From NCBI RefSeq assembly GCF_032854445.1, contig NC_088304.1:20349704-20413703 (forward strand): a stretch of DNA of 64,000 nt, written 5' to 3'. The DNA comes from Liolophura sinensis (lineage: Eukaryota > Mollusca > Polyplacophora > Chitonida > Chitonidae). Of this stretch, positions 46,920 through 58,329 are shown one piece after another. The translations under genes and the position numbers were made by a program. Each line of letters starts with the position of its first letter. Position 1 is the stretch's first letter. A model generated the notes under the pieces. The model made no database searches, was not told the DNA's origin, and worked only from the letters and a program-made list of their open reading frames with translations.

Positions 46920-48415
46920 CACATTTATTGCTTTCGTGTCAAATCTTCGATGGAAAAGAAATAACAAATACAATTTAACGAATTTCTGGAGACATTTTTA
47001 TTGTCTTTCGCTTGAGGCACAGTTTACTTTTTAGTGTGAATACACGTTAAGTTCTAAAGATATCACAGGGTTTCACATAACAAATTACATGTACGCGGAT
47101 ACAGCGTCGCGCCCTGGATCATTCGGAGAAAGCACATTACGTCAAAAGATTAATTCAAGCTGGACGGATGTTTCAGATGTGGCTTTAATCTGCAGATTCG
47201 TCACATATCCCGCGAAAGGCGGATGTTTTACTATGACTCAAGTCTGCCCCTTAACGTGCAGTGTCATGGGCAGCGAAGCTTTACAAACACGTCCCCTGTG
47301 TTTGAATACTAATTACGTCACCCCAGGCAATGATTTTTTGGATAAAAAAAGAATAAGTATATGTATTCGCTCATTATGGATGCAGAAAATATATTTTTTG
47401 TGCAGATTATATGTGCAAATATTGTGGTGATATGTGTCCCTTAATAAAGGGCACTGATGGTACTTACGTACTAGAACTGATTTTAGCCATGGTCGAACAC
47501 AGTGGGCAAGTTACAGTGTAAGACTTACGCCTGCTTACCAGTTAGTGGTGCTTTACTTAAGGTTGAAGTGTTTTCCATACCAGCTATTAGGAATCACCTC
47601 TGGGCAACAATGACGGGTGAAGTAACAACAATCTGTGTAACTAAAGCACTTTGATAAACCCTTCCACATAAGTATCAAGACAGTGGTAAAATGATGACAT
47701 GCATGAAAATAAAAATGAAAACTGAAGCCTTGGTACATGTGCAAGTTTTTTTAGAGAGTAACTTTATTTAGATGTTGTTCAACTTTCCAAAACATCCCAT
47801 TTCCCTTTAATTTCACGACTGCGACGATTGGACTACAATACATCCCTTGTGGCCTTTAACCCCAACAATCATTCAGTCTTCTATTCATTGTTTCATGTCA
47901 GTTAAATGTTGCAGACTTGAAGTATCTAGTTAGGTGACGGTTGTTATAGGTCTATATATTTTGTCTACAATGTTTAGTCCTGGGTCAGTCACTAAAAGCG
48001 TTTCTCACGCTGCGTCCGCTCAGCCTCTTGTTAATGAGATTAAAGGTTCAAATCTAGCTCTGGTAATTTATGTGCGACTGTATTTCACCGAAGTATATCA
48101 AGGGGTGATGGTCGGTGTTTCTTCCATGCACTTCGCTTGCCACTATCCATCAACATGATTGCTGTCTTAGAATTGCCGACATATATTTTGGTTTAAACAT
48201 ATTTATTTATATACGGAACAAAGTTAAGCCTTATGCTTATATTTTTGCTCCGTTTTGATACAGAAATAGCATTGTATGATGGTGGTTTAGCACTTACGTT
48301 GGGAATAGTAAAATTGTTGTATGCAGGATTATGTACAGAGAAAGAGTAATAGATACATCTGAACAAAAATATGGGTTCAAATGACGTGGCAAGGAGAAGG
48401 ATATCATTCAAATAA
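46920..48415. other. Non-coding stretch, possible old element F piece
   Basis: A weak match to element F occurs near 47200-47245 (ctgcagattcgtcacatat, gcgaaaggcggatgtttta). Nothing else recognised. Confidence 0.3.
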
Positions 48416-48417
48416 CA

Positions 48418-48747
48418 TAGTTGGTCGAGCGTCCGCTTTGGGAGCGGATGATCTAGGGTCAACCCTTGGTCGAGTCACACCTAGGACTTTGAAAGAGGAA
48501 GTTGTAACTTCCTCGCTTGACGTTCAGCATGAAGGGGATAGTGTTGACCGGTATCAGTATAATGGCTCGGATGGGACGGTTTACTTGCCTTCGGTAAGGC
48601 GTCTCAGTGAAGCAGCACTAGATAAACGAGTTGTGGAAATCCGTCCTGCTTCAAGGAGGCAGATTACATACACACTAAGGATTCCTTCGTCGTCATTTGA
48701 AAATTAAGTACGACGTTAAACCCCAAGCACTCACTCACTCACTCGTA
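48418..48747 (+). mobile_element. SINE family B, nearly full length
   Basis: Plus-strand copy that shows the family from end to end. It has a tRNA-derived head (ggtcgagcgtccgctttggg, agcggatgatctagggtcaa as B box region), ttgtaacttcctcgcttgac, gttcagcatgaaggggatag, ccggtatcagtataatggct, taaggcgtctcagtgaagca, ggaaatccgtcctgcttcaa, tacgacgttaaaccccaagc and a (actc)n tail. It produces a 108-codon ORF that is not a gene. Confidence 0.93.
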
Positions 48748-48849
48748 CATTGTGAATAAATTTATTGAAAAAAAGCTGTGTCTTTTATTAATTTATCAGT
48801 TGGTTAAGATGGTAGGCGAAATATTCATTAGATAAACGAAATCTCTTAG

Positions 48850-49095
48850 GCCCATCATCCGGGTCCGTCGCTGGATCAAAAGGAAAAGAGGTAAAGGCGC
48901 TCGTTTGCTTCTGCTAAAGAAATCGCGTGTTCAAATCAAGCTCTCGCTTTGAGAGCCTTTCAGTCAGGAGATTTGTTAGATACTTAGTGATGCAAGTGCG
49001 GTGGTTTCCTCTGGGCAACCATATACCTGACCAGAGCTATAAAAACACAAGAAATACTGACTGTCGCTTTAAACTGTAAATAAATAAACGATGTA
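48850..49095 (+). mobile_element. Possible third tRNA-derived SINE type
   Basis: A B box-like gcgtgttcaaatcaa is followed about 80 bases later by gcggtggtttcctctgggca and a 3' end actgtcgctttaaactg with (TAAA)n. The head is too decayed to find an A box. Only one copy in the window. Confidence 0.4.
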
Positions 49096-49707
49096 CTGTA
49101 ATACAGCGCAAGGCAAGAGAAGGCAATGCAGTTGTTCTAATGCAATTCATGGTGAGTCTAAAAATGTCTCATTGTTACACTCGGGTGCCTTGTCTTCTAG
49201 GGCCTTTAATCCGGCATGCATGCCTGTTTGTCAGTGATGAGTTCACATGAAAGGGCTGGCAGCTGATAATTGAGGTTCTGTTGAGTTGCATGTTTTTGTC
49301 CTGCTTGTTCCGTTTAGCACAACACAGTACTGACAAACCTATAGCATAACTTTTGGATACCGGCTATTGTTCGCGGCTGTGAAAAATGTAGATATATAAA
49401 GGGGTTTGTTTCTTTTCTGATATGCTTTGAAACTATTTTGACCTCACATATGATGTATTTGTTTAGTGGGTGAAATCATAGTCGGGTTTTTCTTTCATGT
49501 GTAAAAATAGATGTTGTAATTATAGGGTTTATGTAGAATATTGTCTTGTCTTTGTCGAAATTTAACTGTATGTATGTGTGCATGTAAATATCACAATGGG
49601 CTGTCGCAATCCGCATCTGGTTGTTTTCAAGCCCGGATTTGTATTACTGTGTATATGTGTGCATCAGGTCAATTGTATGGTTTCTATGTTTTTAAGACTC
49701 GTACGTG

Positions 49708-49850
49708 AGAAGGTCTTTGAGAAGGTCTCCCAGCAGTTTGCGGATGGTCGTGGGTTCCCGCCGGTTTCCTTCCCACCATGATGCTGGCTGTCGTCGTAAA
49801 AGTGAAATATCCTTAAGTGCAGCGTAAAACAACAATCAAAGAAATAAATT
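49708..49850 (+). mobile_element. SINE family A, 3' half
   Basis: gtctcccagcagtttgcgga, tggtcgtgggttcccgccgg, tttccttcccaccatgatgc, tgtcgtcgtaaaagtgaaat and tgcagcgtaaaacaacaatc. No head. Confidence 0.85.
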
Positions 49851-50006
49851 TTATGACTCATTTAGCACGCTAATAACATGTCTAAAAACTGATCCATAGT
49901 ATTGACCAACATTTTAGGAGAAACCTTCCTCGAATATCATCCAAAGATATTCAGTATGTCCACTGGGGAATTTCATCCAGTACATACCTTCATATTTTAC
50001 CATAAA

Positions 50007-50109
<103 letters not shown>

Positions 50110-51045
50110 AATTTTTTCATATTTTTTATATATATGCAAGAAATCGTCTATTCCATAATGCTTCATATTATGTAAGCAGGCACTAATCATCCTGCTGACT
50201 GAGCTATCGCTTAACAGATTGATATTAAAATAAATAAAATGTTGTTTTTTACATGAATAAAAAGTCCGAATCTATTAGGGTCTTTAGTACAGTCTTAGAA
50301 AACACGAGTATACTCTTCCAGTGGTGCTGATTGAGGGCTGTTCTTGTTTTCGTTTGTATGTCCGTCTGTTGGGTTGTTCGTTTGATTTTGTTGTTGCTTA
50401 TTAAAACTATATCATTTTGTACACATGGAATGGATATAATCCCGTTATTTTCTGGTTAATTTACCGTTACGGCTAACTTGCCCCTCTACCAGCGCCTAAC
50501 CTATGGGTTTTTTGGGGAGAATGGGGCAAACATGCTCCTCCATTAAATGAATAAACCCCCGTACTACTGACAAAAAGGCAATACTCAGTCTTTCTGTACA
50601 AACTGTCAATGATCAAATATCGTTCTAAATAACACGACTAGACTTAATAGCTTGGTCCTTAGTCCAAAAGAAATACCATCGAATTGTTATAACCTTTCAC
50701 AACCTGAATAGCATTTCCCTTAAATTCACACAGATACATGTAGATGAAGAGGAAGAAAAACAGACAAACGCCGTCCAAAACATATCCTTCTACGTGACCT
50801 GAAGTCCAAGATTAGAATCACTTCGAATATTTTTATATTGTGTATTCATATTATATGGAGTTATCCATATACAAACTGTGGCATGTTTTTCTCTCAACTT
50901 CTAAATAGGTCTTATGGAACTTATGTCACGAGATAGAGAAAGCCGGAATCCAGAAATCATTAAAAAATGAAACCAGCTAAAAAACAGGCGCTCATTCCAC
51001 CATCTCGTGTCCAGATTGAGTGTCACCTATGCCTTTCTTTTATTC
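50110..51045. other. Non-coding stretch, nothing recognised
   Basis: Featureless DNA between the AT tract and the minisatellites. Confidence 0.45.
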
Positions 51046-51049
51046 AAGA

Positions 51050-51340
51050 GTACACTAAGGACAAGGTTCCAACGCCCTAGGTTGTGCCTTCATTGTAACT
51101 ACCATGGCAGTATACTAAGGAAAAGGTTCCAACGCCCAACGTTATACCTTGATTGTAACTACCATGGCAGTATATTGTAACTACCATAGCAGTATACTAA
51201 GGAGAAGGTTGCAACGCCCTAGGTTATGCCTTGATTGTAGCTACCATGGCATTATACTAAGAAAAATGTTCCAACGCCCTACGTTATGCCTTGATTGTAA
51301 CTACCATGGCAATATATTGTAACTACCATGGCAGTATATG
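51050..51340. repeat. 60-bp minisatellite, 4 units plus two 22-bp partial units
   Basis: Four units of actaaggaaaaggttccaac, gccctaggttatgccttgat and tgtaactaccatggcagtat. After the second and fourth units the last 22 bases (tgtaactaccatggcagtat plus two) are repeated once more, so the array seems to be 60, 60+22, 60, 60+22. Confidence 0.92.
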
Positions 51341-51368
51341 TTTTTAAGATGTGTTACTGTGGTAGTTT

Positions 51369-51543
51369 CAATTAACGTATTATTATTGTACTGTAGTGGA
51401 GTGCGATTAGTTACAATCAACATATTGTTATTGTATTGTAGTGGAGTGCGATTAGTTACAATCAACATATTGTTATTGTATTGTAGTGGAGTGCGATTAG
51501 TTACAATCAACATATTGTTATTGTATTGTAGTGGAGTGCGATT
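51369..51543. repeat. 45-bp minisatellite, about 4 units
   Basis: Units of caacatattgttattgtatt, gtagtggagtgcgattagtt and acaat. Units 2 and 3 are identical; the first is 49 bp and more diverged, the fourth incomplete. The period is a multiple of 3, so both strands show 15-residue peptide repeats without real coding evidence. Confidence 0.95.
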
Positions 51544-51544
51544 C

Positions 51545-52240
51545 AGCGCGCAGATAGTGACATATACTCTGCTCAATTTCTCACGTCCTGATTATCCTTT
51601 AAGATTCATAAGAAATACATACAGCATACTAAAAAAGACAAACACATTCGTAAATAGAAAAATGATTTATTTCCCCTTTAAAGTGAGATCTATAAGTTAT
51701 AAATACATGGTTTTAACATGTTTACAATCAAGAATAAAGTGCTGCTACAATAAATTACATAAATACATATATATGTATACAATGCATATGGAAGATTTCT
51801 TATATTTATAATATGTAAGACTATAGCAAAATTTAAAAATAAATTAAGTCTATATTTAATAAACATTTGACATTCTTATAAAGGACTAGATAAAATGTGT
51901 CTGTGTGAGCATGTAAATGTATAGCGAGATGTGTTAAATAAACGTCCATCCTATTTCGTTGAAGACAGCTGTGGTAATACATAATTGTCATGTACATTGG
52001 CATTTACTTCTACTGGGCAACCAATTTACGATAATAACATTAAGTCGCCATTTTGGGGGCATGGAAAGAACCCAATTATTTGTAAAAGAATTAGGAACAA
52101 ATGCACTATATTTAGGTCACGGGTTTCCTTCAAATGGTAAATGAACTAAAAAAAATGAAAAAACGTGAATAGATGGACAAATACGGTACAGTCCAAAATT
52201 ATTGCAAGGTATTGTTACTCTAACGACTCACTTATGTGCA
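51545..52240. other. Intergenic stretch downstream of decarboxylase copy 3
   Basis: AT-rich, no feature seen other than the poly(A) signal candidate beyond its right edge. Confidence 0.45.
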
Positions 52241-52241
52241 T

Positions 52242-52247
52242 TTTATT
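52242..52247 (-). promoter_or_regulatory. Candidate polyadenylation signal of copy 3
   Basis: AATAAA on the minus strand 21 bases past the stop codon of copy 3. If used, the 3' UTR would be only about 40 bases long. Confidence 0.5.
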
Positions 52248-52268
52248 AATTCATCAAAGGCCAACAAA

Positions 52269-52858
52269 CTATTCCTCATTACCGCTTCCTGACAGAACGT
52301 AGGCTAAGTTCCGTTTAATGGAGACCAGGGCTGTTTCTACATCCTCGATGTGGGACCGGAACGACAAAATGCACAACCGGATGTAAAATAAGCCGTCTAC
52401 TGTTGTGGGTGTCAGACAGATCTGTCCTTCCTCAGCTATTAGCTCGTGCCATTTACGCGTGGCGTAATTTCCGTCTTCGCTCCCCGATGGGACGCACCGG
52501 AAGGCGATAACAGTCAGATCGGGAGCCATGCACGTGACGACATTCTTCAAATCGCTGATGGTTTTGTAAGCGTATTCTGTTAATTTCACTTTCTCCTGAA
52601 TCGCGGATTTTATCATTTCACTGCCTAGTGTTTTCAGCATAGCCCACACAGGAAAAGCTCGAAACGGTCGTGTAAATTCAAAGCTTAAATCCAGTGGTGA
52701 ATACTCCTCTTCTAAAGAGTCTGCCAGATAGGGGGCGCTGTCTCTCGCCATGGTCTTACGCAAATGATTTCCGTTGCGTAGCAGCACAGCCGCAGTTCCG
52801 TATGGAGCTGAGAGGCTTTTGTGGAAATCCATGGCCACTGAGTCCGCCATATGTACTC
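52269..52858 (-). CDS. Decarboxylase copy 3, exon 6 (terminal)
   Basis: Begins after catgtttcag. Contains MADSVAMDFHKSLSAPYG (Lys codon at 52818-52820 on the complement), MARDSAPYLADS, FTRPFRAFPVWAMLKTLG, APDLTVIAFRCV and GLFYIRLCILSFRSHIEDVE, ending at TAG. It is 12 nt shorter than copy 1 exon 6; the difference falls mainly at the C-terminus. Confidence 0.95.
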
Positions 52859-55800
52859 CTGAAACATGTCACAAAGATGCGCTAATTAGTTCAACATTCA
52901 CTCTGAACCTGTGCATTATTCATAACTTCACACATTTCAGAACAAAATTTTGTTCAGAAAAAACTGGACTTGCTATGGTGAACAGAAGAACACGCTTAGC
53001 ATAGAAAAATCATTGAAAAGGGAATTCTTCGTATCCCCTCATGTAGGTACATGTATCCCCTCACTTTCAATATCCTCACCTTCACATCTTCTTCTCACAG
53101 ATTCGTCCAACATCAGGAGGCCTCCGATTGCAGCATCCACGTGGAACCACAGACCGTGCTTCTGAGCCACCTCGCTGATCGCTCCCAAGGGGTCGACAAC
53201 TCCCAGGCTGGTAGTGCCGATGGTACCAATCACCATAAATGGCAGTAAACCGTCCTGGAATATAAGGCAAATGAACCCTTAGTTTATTGTGGCTTAGACA
53301 TGAGTGTTATTTCTTACGCGTGAAAACCTTTGACCTTAATGGTTGGCCTTCCATGTAATAAATTTATTTGCTGATGTATTGAACACAATGTATATAAGTT
53401 GATCTTCGACGCACACTTTACAATTCACGTTTTTCTCTGAAATTTCGTCTACATTTTATATATTTTAGGAAAACCGCACTTTAACTGACCTCAATATCTG
53501 CTGTTATCATCTCCTCAAGTTTCCCGGCGTCCATCCGGTATTTCCGGGTAGGCACTCGCCGCAGCACAACGTCCGTCAGTCCCACAATGCGGAGAGCCCG
53601 TGTATTACAGGGATGTGCTAGGTCTGTCATGTACACCACAGATCTGTAACAAAAATAATTCCGCCTCAGTTATTGGGTGCTAATGGAAATAATTTTTAAG
53701 TTTAATGCCATTGTGTAGTTTAAAGGAATACAAAAACTTTAATACCAAAACATTACCTTATATTTTATGTCACATGTCCGTATAAAATGTCAAACGATTA
53801 TGTATAGCGATGTGAAAAACAATCACATTTTGATTGAGAAACTGTTGTGTGCAGTCATTTGCCAACTATCGCACTCTCTTCCCTGTTAGCTTTCGTTTTA
53901 CTCTCTATGCTGTAAACCTTCTTACTGAGAAAGCCCTTAACTGATTTTTATATTTCACACAGCCATAGCGTACCTGCTAAACTGGTTGCTGTTCTCAAGC
54001 TTGACATGGCGGGCTGTGGAGAAAGCCACTATAACCCCCATGGAGGTTCCGGAAACTGTGATTCCTCGGGCCTGCTGGGGATATCCGACGATGTCACTCA
54101 CCCATCTTAGTACACTCTGTTCAATATCACAGGCACCTGCAGAGAAAATGTACTACTGTAATATCGTCACGAAACTGTAAAGAGCAAATTGTAAGAACAA
54201 AGCTGACGTTGATTTAAACTGCCTAAAAGATTTTGTGGTTCGGGTGTATGTTCAGAGCTGTGGAACAATGGCTCAAGCCAAAAGGCTGTTGATTTCAAAA
54301 TTTGACTGTGCTATACGATTTCTGGTCTATCAAGTAATTAAAAAATATTTGTGTAGGATGCACTAGTTTTAAGTAAAGATTTGGTAACAATTATTATCCT
54401 GAAAAGGACCATTGTTGATCAGAATAGACCGAATCCCAGAAATACTTTGTTGTCTTGGAGCAAAACATGGAATGGAGCCAACATCCTAGCCTATTTGTGA
54501 ATACGATTCCTGTTCTGTTGTGGGTATACTGTCCTGCAGGGAAAAAGTGATCGTTTCTTACTATTAACCTTGAAGGCTTGTCATCTTAGCTTTGCCCATA
54601 CTGAAACCGCTTTAATGAAAAGGTGTGAGGGAGAGGAGGGTTTCGACAAGTGTCAAAATTTAGCGGTGCGAAAGTTGTATGAAAGACGAGGCCGCCGCTT
54701 TTCACCAAGGATAGCTGAAAAATAGTTTTGAGACAAACCAAAAAGACATCTTTACCGGCATTTACGAATCTGGCTGCCGAAAGGACATGTGCAATGCTGG
54801 CGAGGTACTCTGCAGCTGAATAGAGGAGATGACCGGATCCTGGCACTAAGCAGAATTGGGTCGGATGACTCATATCTACACCTACAACATGAAGAGAAAG
54901 AATTTCATGAAAATTCTGTTAGAAATCTGACACCAAGAGGCTGGTTCATAGCACTAAGTAAACACAGAGAATAATAAACAAATGCATAAGTGCATCTGCC
55001 CTTAAATCAAGCGACCTTAACGAACTGGATACATGGCTGAGCACACGATGTTACTGGCCCTGTAATTTTTTTTTTGGCCAGTCGCCTGTGTACAGCTATC
55101 TGTAAAATCAGTCATACTCACTACCTAAAGTTCATTTCTTTAGTGACACGTGACATCGCAAGCTCTACACAGCAATATGTTGGATGCCCATATTATTACA
55201 TAAAAAAATTAAATAATCTGAAAATCCATAATCTTGGTTTCAACACTAAGAACCCATTGCCTCGGGTGACGTCATCATTATTCTAAAACCAGCTGCATAC
55301 TAAGTATTGGGCGGGGCTATTTGACGGAGAGCTACACCAGTTAGCTAAACTGCTGTCGAATTTACCGCAAAACCCGATTCTAAAACTGCCAATTTGAAAT
55401 TCTTTACACATTTTAGAATAATATAAACCTAGCAAATGAATTCTGTTTTATCTCTTGGAGTATATGATCTCATGGCAATATGTTTTTACAGTTGGGTGTG
55501 AGGGAATTGATACACAAAAACAATGTTTATGTTGATATACCTCCAACATAAATATAGACATCCAAGATGTCAATGTGTAGAGCTTGTGGTGTTACGTGTC
55601 TCTAAAGAAAGGCAATTTTATTACCGATAATGACTGATTTTACAAACAACTGAATATAAGCGATTGGCTAAAAGAAACAGACTATAATATGAATGCAGTT
55701 AAGCTGAAGGATCGCAACTGACGAGCTAATGAACTTATAACTGTTCATTCGATGTCCTATCCCCGTAAACGTGAACGCTATCAAAGAGGTGCACATTCAG

Positions 55801-56315
55801 GGCACGCCCTTCAGGAGCAATCATTTTGTTAACTTTAAACAAGGCTTACCTGATCGTACGATTTCTTCATCAAACACTCGTACCAGATCTTCTAATTCCA
55901 TTCTGTTCTTTTGTATATGTATCACGCTTTCTAGATTCTCATTCTTTTGCTTTTGCCCAGAATTCAGGCTCGGATTATAGACATGTGGTTTTGAGCGTTG
56001 TCGTTGAGATGAGGTGTGGTTCTCTGGTGTTTTCGCCACCAAGCTTGATTGTACATCTATTGTTGTATCACCTACACCAGTTTTCTTCTCATTTCCAGAC
56101 TTCACTTCACTTCCGATGTGGGATATCAACCGTGGTTCATGGTCCGCTTTGTACAAAACACTCTGAGGTTTTTCAAGACGTCCGAAGAACAATTTTGTAT
56201 AATCTGTTAGGCTCTGTAAAACCCTTTTCTGATTAGCTTCGTCCTCAGTTCGCCTCCACTGGTCGGCGGTATAAGCGAGTTGCATTCTCGTGTCTGCTTT
56301 AAGATGTCGTTCCAT
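52269..56315 (-). CDS. Group II PLP-dependent amino-acid decarboxylase, copy 3 (intact)
   Basis: Six exons, 56315-55850, 54881-54756, 54136-53974, 53643-53490, 53254-53080 and 52858-52269, join with GT-AG introns (phases 1, 1, 2, 0, 1) into 557 codons plus stop. The ATG has a good context (acc before, G after). Approximate residues: N-terminal low-similarity region 1-155; HPTQF about 161; SGTSMG 226-231 binding the PLP phosphate; stacking His 262; PLP-nitrogen Asp 343 in HVDAAIGG; Schiff-base Lys 375 in DFHKSLSAPYG; C-terminal domain 390-557. No signal peptide or membrane segment is evident, so it is probably a cytosolic homodimer like relatives. Expected reaction: amino acid to amine plus CO2. 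Substrate not predictable from sequence alone. It is inverted relative to copies 1 and 2. Confidence 0.9.
53080..53254 (-). CDS. Decarboxylase copy 3, exon 5
   Basis: Between ttccag and gtgagg. Encodes DGLLPFMVIGTIGTTSLG, DPLGAISEVAQKH, GLWFHVDAAIGGLLML and DESVRRRCE. Very similar to copy 1 (175 nt each). Confidence 0.95.
53490..53643 (-). CDS. Decarboxylase copy 3, exon 4
   Basis: Between gttacag and gtcagt. Encodes SVVYMTDLAHPCNTRALRIV, VVLRRVPTRKYRMDAGKLEE and MITADIE. 154 nt. Confidence 0.93.
53845..53935 (+). repeat. Dispersed repeat C, partial copy (intron 3 of copy 3)
   Basis: catttgccaactatcgcact, ttccctgttagc and ttttactctctatgctgtaa match the right-hand part of repeat C. Confidence 0.65.
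53974..54136 (-). CDS. Decarboxylase copy 3, exon 3
   Basis: Between tctctgcag and gtacgc. Encodes ACDIEQSVLRWVSDIVGYP, then TVSGTSMGVIVAFSTARHVK. 163 nt. Confidence 0.93.
54756..54881 (-). CDS. Decarboxylase copy 3, exon 2
   Basis: Between atgttgtag and gtaaag. Encodes VDMSHPTQFCLVPGSGHLLY and SAAEYLASIAHVLSAARFV. 126 nt. Some annotations might start the protein at the internal Met (MSHPT), but conservation of exon 1 with copy 1 argues for the upstream start. Confidence 0.92.
55850..56315 (-). CDS. Decarboxylase copy 3, exon 1
   Basis: Starts MERHLKADTRMQLAYTADQW; conserved blocks SLTDYTKLFFGRLEKP at the start and ELEDLVRVFDEEIVRSG at the end match copy 1. The polar, Lys/Gln/Ser-rich middle (about residues 55-135) does not align. 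The 5' end of the transcript is not defined. Confidence 0.88.
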
Positions 56316-57690
56316 GGTAAACGGCTGATGTGGGTTAATACAGTAACCAGCTGCAAATCATTTATATATCCTGAAAAGATGCCCAGTTTAATTGATGTGT
56401 CTAAAATTAGAAACCCCTCTCCTAATTTCACAACTGAAACACGTTCAATTTCCGAGTCGTGTGTATCGGTGCGCCATGAAGGCGCATCAGACTCCTGCAT
56501 TGACGTGTAGCAGTTAGATCCTGTCGACTTACGTGTGATGACGTGCGATAAAGACCACACAAATGATTGGCCAGCTTGTTGAACTGACGTCTACCTGTTC
56601 TGATCGCGGGAAATTTTCCTCATGGGCTAAGACGTCCAAACCATATGAGGTATAACGTCATCGCTGATCTTGCTTAGAGCTCGGTGAACACCCCCAAATT
56701 AAACCGTGTCGCGACAGTGTGGGCAAGTTGAAACAGAAACTGCCTCGCTTCTTCGGGCCAACTTAGCGCCCCATTTCCGTTCCTTAATGTTCCCCACATT
56801 CCTGAGGTCCTATATGGGCGAGGTCGTCCGACATTTTCCCGCTTACATAAGCTCCCCCCTGTGTATAAAAACACATCATTCTTTTCCATTACGGTAGAGT
56901 ACTTTTGATCTATTCCATTTCATCAAAGCATAAAGATCGACGCACATGCAAAAAAAAAAATAACAAAATGCTTGTATGTACAAGCATGGATAGACTTCAT
57001 TTAGACGCGCAATGTTTTCTTACACTAAAAAAATAATCTGTCAGTTTCAACAGAAAGTTTGTTATTTGAGTGATAAATAAATGAGTGATTATTCTGTTAA
57101 ATATGTAGCACACATATTCTATTAATTCAACATAAATATCTAATCACAATAACAAAATATTATGTTCTAATAACAGAATACATTATAGCAGCACTATGAC
57201 AATAGACTCTATTAAAATTAAGAGATTAATTTTTGAGTGTACTCTTCTATTCACGCAATCTCCGCGTTATTCGTTATTGAGAATTTCATGATACGTATAC
57301 ATACATATGCATACAAGGTGAAAAAAATTTTGTATTGAATGTGAAAAACTTGACTGATTTTGACGTACGTACATATTTGGAACATTCCACTTGTTGAGTG
57401 AGTCATTCCGATTGTAACATTCCGTACTTCCGCGAGAACCCAGCCCTAGTCTAAAATCGTATTGTATTCACAGAAGAAGCCATTGGACGAGGAAGTCGTC
57501 AAAAAATTTTCCAGTTATATGAGAAAATATAACAGCTGTAAGTACAGTTTGTTTGTGACAGGGAGATTATTATCTCCTGAACCGTGCCGATATGCACACT
57601 GTATTCGTGGAAGACAGGTGTTGTAATCGTCAAGTGTTTATTGTTACCAAGGCCCCATTAACTTTGACAAAGGGGAAATCGGCCAAATCA
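56316..57690. other. Upstream region of copy 3, nothing firm
   Basis: Promoter and any non-coding first exon of copy 3 should lie here (read leftwards). I see no convincing TATA box or CpG-rich core. Otherwise AT-rich DNA. Confidence 0.4.
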
Positions 57691-57700
57691 AAGCCGAAGG

Positions 57701-57772
57701 CCAGATTTGAGCCCACACTCCCGTGTGTCCTAGCGATTGGAAGAAGCGATCCACTTTTAACCACTCGGTCCC
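57701..57772 (-). repeat. tRNA-like sequence, probable SINE head or tRNA pseudogene
   Basis: The minus strand reads ggaccgagtggttaaaagtg (A box-like, tRNA-Ser/Leu type D arm) and, 50 bases on, gtgggctcaaatctgg (B box-like). The anticodon stem does not pair well, so a functional tRNA is unlikely. Confidence 0.45.
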
Positions 57773-58329
57773 TGAAGATATAATAAATGCTTACACAGGA
57801 TGTGTTTATCTTTAGGTGGACCCCCTACAAAATATGACACGTTGGTTTCATCGTAAAGGTTGGTGTAAAAATTGTTACCAACAAAGAACAGGTAAACAGT
57901 TACTTATTATTCTTGCGCCGACACAACCTCCTTCTCCACGAGCGGCGATAACACCAGTAAAAGCAGCGATCACTAGTAGCTACTGGTGGTACCCAAGGGC
58001 ACTTATTATGTGGTGAAGAAATGAAAACCCTGACGTCTATGAAGCGATAAAATGACACTCATTCCCAAGTGTTCCGGGGACTGTATGTCCAATATGGTGG
58101 TGTTCTGTGTGAGGTCACGCCGACTTTTATGCCAATGGGTCCTTGTTTTCTGCGCCTGGCTGTTACCAGAGCTGAAGGTAACCATTACATTGACATGAAA
58201 ACAGTTAATTCCTTCCACAATGGGTAAAAGGGCGTAAGAGAGCAAACGCATTATTTGGCTCCGTTTTCTTCACTCCCTTAGGCTTAAAAGCTTTTGATGA
58301 AAAAAACTATCTTTACTGCATCATTTGTC

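Noticed and set aside
47089-47430. 113-codon plus-strand ORF with several Cys
   Set aside because: Partly resembles degraded element F sequence; no domain or conserved splice context.
48381-48707. 108-codon plus-strand ORF
   Set aside because: It is the sense strand of a family B SINE.
51301-51811. 157-codon and 91-codon ORFs with 15-residue repeats
   Set aside because: A 45-bp tandem repeat keeps frames open by periodicity on both strands; no start context, domain or splice evidence. Kept only as a low-interest finding.
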